Source: Clostridia bacterium
GTDB lineage: Bacteria > Bacillota > Clostridia > Oscillospirales > CAG-272
Direction: 5' to 3'
Length of the DNA stretch: 24,547 nt
Assembly (NCBI GenBank): GCA_017455945.1
Contig: JAFTLM010000177.1
Span: 1-24,547 of the forward strand
The notes under the pieces were generated by a model. That model was not told the origin of the DNA. It did no database searches and saw only the letters and a program-made list of their open reading frames with translations. Below, piece after piece: positions 23,123 through 24,547 of the stretch. Position 1 is the first letter of the stretch, and every line of letters begins with the position of its first letter. The position numbers were made by a program, and so were the translations under genes.

Positions 23123-24100
23123 ATGTTAGAGATTGACTCCGGAATATATGACAACGATATTGGGGCTGAAGTTAGGTTACAGTTTGGATATTTTATACGA
23201 AGAGGCAAATCGGCAGAGCAAATCAGGAATACACTTTTTAACTGTTTAATTAATAAAGAATTTCCGTTCCATAGATTGGATGACGATGTATATAATGAGA
23301 TGTTTTTTTGGATGTCTTTGGCGGATACTCAATGGAATTGGGGGGTTCTTTTGCCCGATGTAAAGGAACACGCTCTAATTGCTATTGAAAAAGTAATTTC
23401 TATAGAAACCGCAAAAGAAGAAAAAAATACATTTGTTAAAAGGCGAATAAGACACTTAACATCGTTAAAAGAAAAACTTTTATCACCGCAACCAATTAAA
23501 GAAATAAAACAAATAAAGGAGCCTAACACCAGGTTATATAAATGTCAATGGGAAATAGGCGATGTTTTTGCGTATAAACTTGAAAGTGATTTAGCAAAAG
23601 AAAAAGGCCTCTATGGAAAATATTTTTTATTTCAAAAAGTTGATGAATCAAATTGGTATCCTGGGCATATTATTCCTGTTGTGTATATGAAAATTACTGA
23701 AAATGAAACTTTACCAATTAATTCAGAAGAATACAATAGTTTGGAATATGTTCAAACAAGTTTTTCAAGATATGAGGAACGTTTTTGCCCAATAGATATG
23801 ACTAGACCTGAAGAAGACATCGCTGAAAAATCAAAATTTAATTACGAAGTTGATGAATGTGGATTTTTACCTCAGTTTAGGCTTAAGCTTATAAATACAT
23901 CCAAAAGAATAATCCCGTCAAAATTGATTTATTTGGGTAATTTTACCAATATTGTTCCTCCTCCAAAAGAATTTATTCCTCATGATAAAATAAATATTTT
24001 TGCGGCTACATGGAAACGAATGGAATCGATTATGATAGAGAGATATTGTTCATATAATTGCGGAGAAAGTGAAGCTTATGCTGGACGTGGCAAGCGATAA
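23123..24100 (+). CDS. Candidate immunity protein for the Rhs toxin (unrecognised family)
   Basis: A 325-residue soluble protein with no signal peptide or membrane segment, starting 18 bases after the toxin stop and preceded by a GGGGGG-containing site. I do not recognise the family. An N-terminal helical part (about 1-115) is followed by a beta-rich part with IGDVFAYKLESDLAKEKGLY and SNWYPGHIIPVVYMKI, a composition seen in many immunity-type proteins. The coding sequence looks visibly more AT-rich than the Rhs and conjugation genes, as is common for horizontally exchanged toxin-tip cassettes. Immunity is inferred from position, size and cytoplasmic nature, following the WapA/WapI arrangement. 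Unusually, it is much larger than many immunity proteins. Confidence 0.6.
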   Translation: MLEIDSGIYDNDIGAEVRLQFGYFIRRGKSAEQIRNTLFNCLINKEFPFHRLDDDVYNEMFFWMSLADTQWNWGVLLPDVKEHALIAIEKVISIETAKEEKNTFVKRRIRHLTSLKEKLLSPQPIKEIKQIKEPNTRLYKCQWEIGDVFAYKLESDLAKEKGLYGKYFLFQKVDESNWYPGHIIPVVYMKITENETLPINSEEYNSLEYVQTSFSRYEERFCPIDMTRPEEDIAEKSKFNYEVDECGFLPQFRLKLINTSKRIIPSKLIYLGNFTNIVPPPKEFIPHDKINIFAATWKRMESIMIERYCSYNCGESEAYAGRGKR

Positions 24101-24123
24101 TTAGGTTGTTACTCTAACAATAA

Positions 24124-24153
24124 AACAGTTGGAGATTAACTTCTCCAACTGTT
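24124..24153. repeat. Perfect 12-bp inverted repeat between immunity gene and Rhs orphan
   Basis: AACAGTTGGAGA (24124-24135) and TCTCCAACTGTT (24142-24153) form a perfect hairpin with a 6-base loop. On the plus strand it is followed by ACACCG, not a T-run. On the minus strand it is followed by TTATTGTT, so as a terminator it fits leftward transcription better. It lies 15 bases before the displaced Rhs core begins. Confidence 0.6.
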
Positions 24154-24167
24154 ACACCGCAGCTCCT

Positions 24168-24547
24168 ATACTTTCACTTGGCAGAATGGCAGAGAACTTG
24201 CAAGTTCCACTAAAAACGGCTATACAACCACATATGCCTATGGTGCAGACGGTTTGCGTATTTCTAAATCATCGGGATATGAATTTTTCTATTCAGATGG
24301 CAGACTTGTGCGCCAGCTGTGGGCAGACGGCGAAGTGCTCGATTTCCTTTATGATGAAAGCGGCACACCGTATGCGATGCAGTATTACGACACGATGTAC
24401 TATTACGTGAAAAATCTGCAAGGCGACGTGGTTGCGATAGCAGATGCGAACGGCAACATTGTTGTTAATTACGCATACGATGCTTGGGGTAACATTCTTT
24501 CTATAACAGATGGTTCCGGCAACGATATTTCAAACAATACTTGGCAT
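24168..24547 (+). pseudogene. Displaced (orphan) Rhs core fragment, runs off window
   Basis: From about 24168 the DNA matches the end of the Rhs gene without any gap: 24170-24547 corresponds to 21944-22321 at a constant offset of 2226. I count about 33 differences in 378 bases (about 91% identity). The frame reads TFTWQNGRELASSTKNGYTT and continues through YDAWGNILSITDGSGNDISN. There is no start codon with a ribosome binding site at its beginning, so the fragment is silent. Most differences after 24230 fall at third codon positions, and the last 90 bases (24458-24547) are identical to the expressed gene. It is expected to continue past the window into the end of the core, a different toxin tip and its own immunity gene. 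Confidence 0.85.

Noticed and set aside
24129..24410. 93-codon plus-strand frame at the right end
   Set aside because: It reads the Rhs orphan in the wrong frame (the same shadow exists at 21930-22184). The Rhs-core frame is the one with conserved protein.
1..24547. tRNA or rRNA genes, IS elements with terminal repeats, ICE attachment sites
   Set aside because: No cloverleaf-like segments, rRNA signatures, transposase genes or convincing paired att-like repeats were recognised by reading; an automated search could still reveal short ones.

Overview
The window looks like part of a low-to-moderate-GC Bacillota (Clostridia) genome. The reasons are purine-rich Shine-Dalgarno sequences close to AGGAGG, heavy use of AAA/ATA/GAA codons, near-consensus TTGACA/TATAAT promoters, and a set of conjugation proteins typical of Tn1549/CTn-type elements of gut Clostridia. 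No genus can be named from the sequence alone.

Layout. (1) 1-2010: four tandem copies of a small one-helix protein (the first cut by the window edge), then an A24-type prepilin peptidase and the 5' part of a CpaB-like (SAF) gene, forming a small type IV/Tad-like pilus block. (2) 2010-7283: right-hand part of an integrative conjugative element (ICE). It holds an internal fragment of a large polyvalent protein with a MutS-I-like domain, the C-terminus of a relaxase, an ATPase gene with its own promoter and terminator, a 5'-truncated and frameshifted VirD4/TcpA coupling protein, a VirB2-like protein and a VirB6-like protein. (3) 7284-8778: a second ATPase gene, again with its own consensus promoter and terminator. 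(4) 8800-9171: PrgI/VirB3-like gene and a strong terminator. (5) 9183-12778: a non-conjugation block (AlkZ-related protein, Cys-rich DUF3795-like protein, WYL regulator, divergent hypothetical) that separates prgI from virB4. (6) 13104-15994: intact virB4 and the 5' end of a truncated CD1108-type wall-hydrolase gene. (7) 16006-16748: terminator and a small serine recombinase. (8) 16952-24547: a 2050-residue secreted WapA-like Rhs/YD-repeat polymorphic toxin with a GIY-YIG-like C-terminal nuclease tip, a candidate immunity gene, and a promoterless, startless displaced copy of the Rhs core that runs off the window.

How it fits together. The conjugation genes keep the canonical ICE order (relaxase, VirD4, VirB2, VirB6, VirB3, VirB4, hydrolase), but almost every boundary carries a truncation or an independently transcribed insertion. 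The element is therefore probably non-mobile by itself, or the contig joins partial copies; I cannot tell which from the sequence. The liveliest system is the Rhs locus. The expressed toxin tip and the downstream silent core share a 378-base block at about 91% identity by eye count. Differences are largely at third codon positions and the last 90 bases are identical, which is what a tip-swapping polymorphic toxin should leave behind.

All family assignments are by reading motifs, without database searches.
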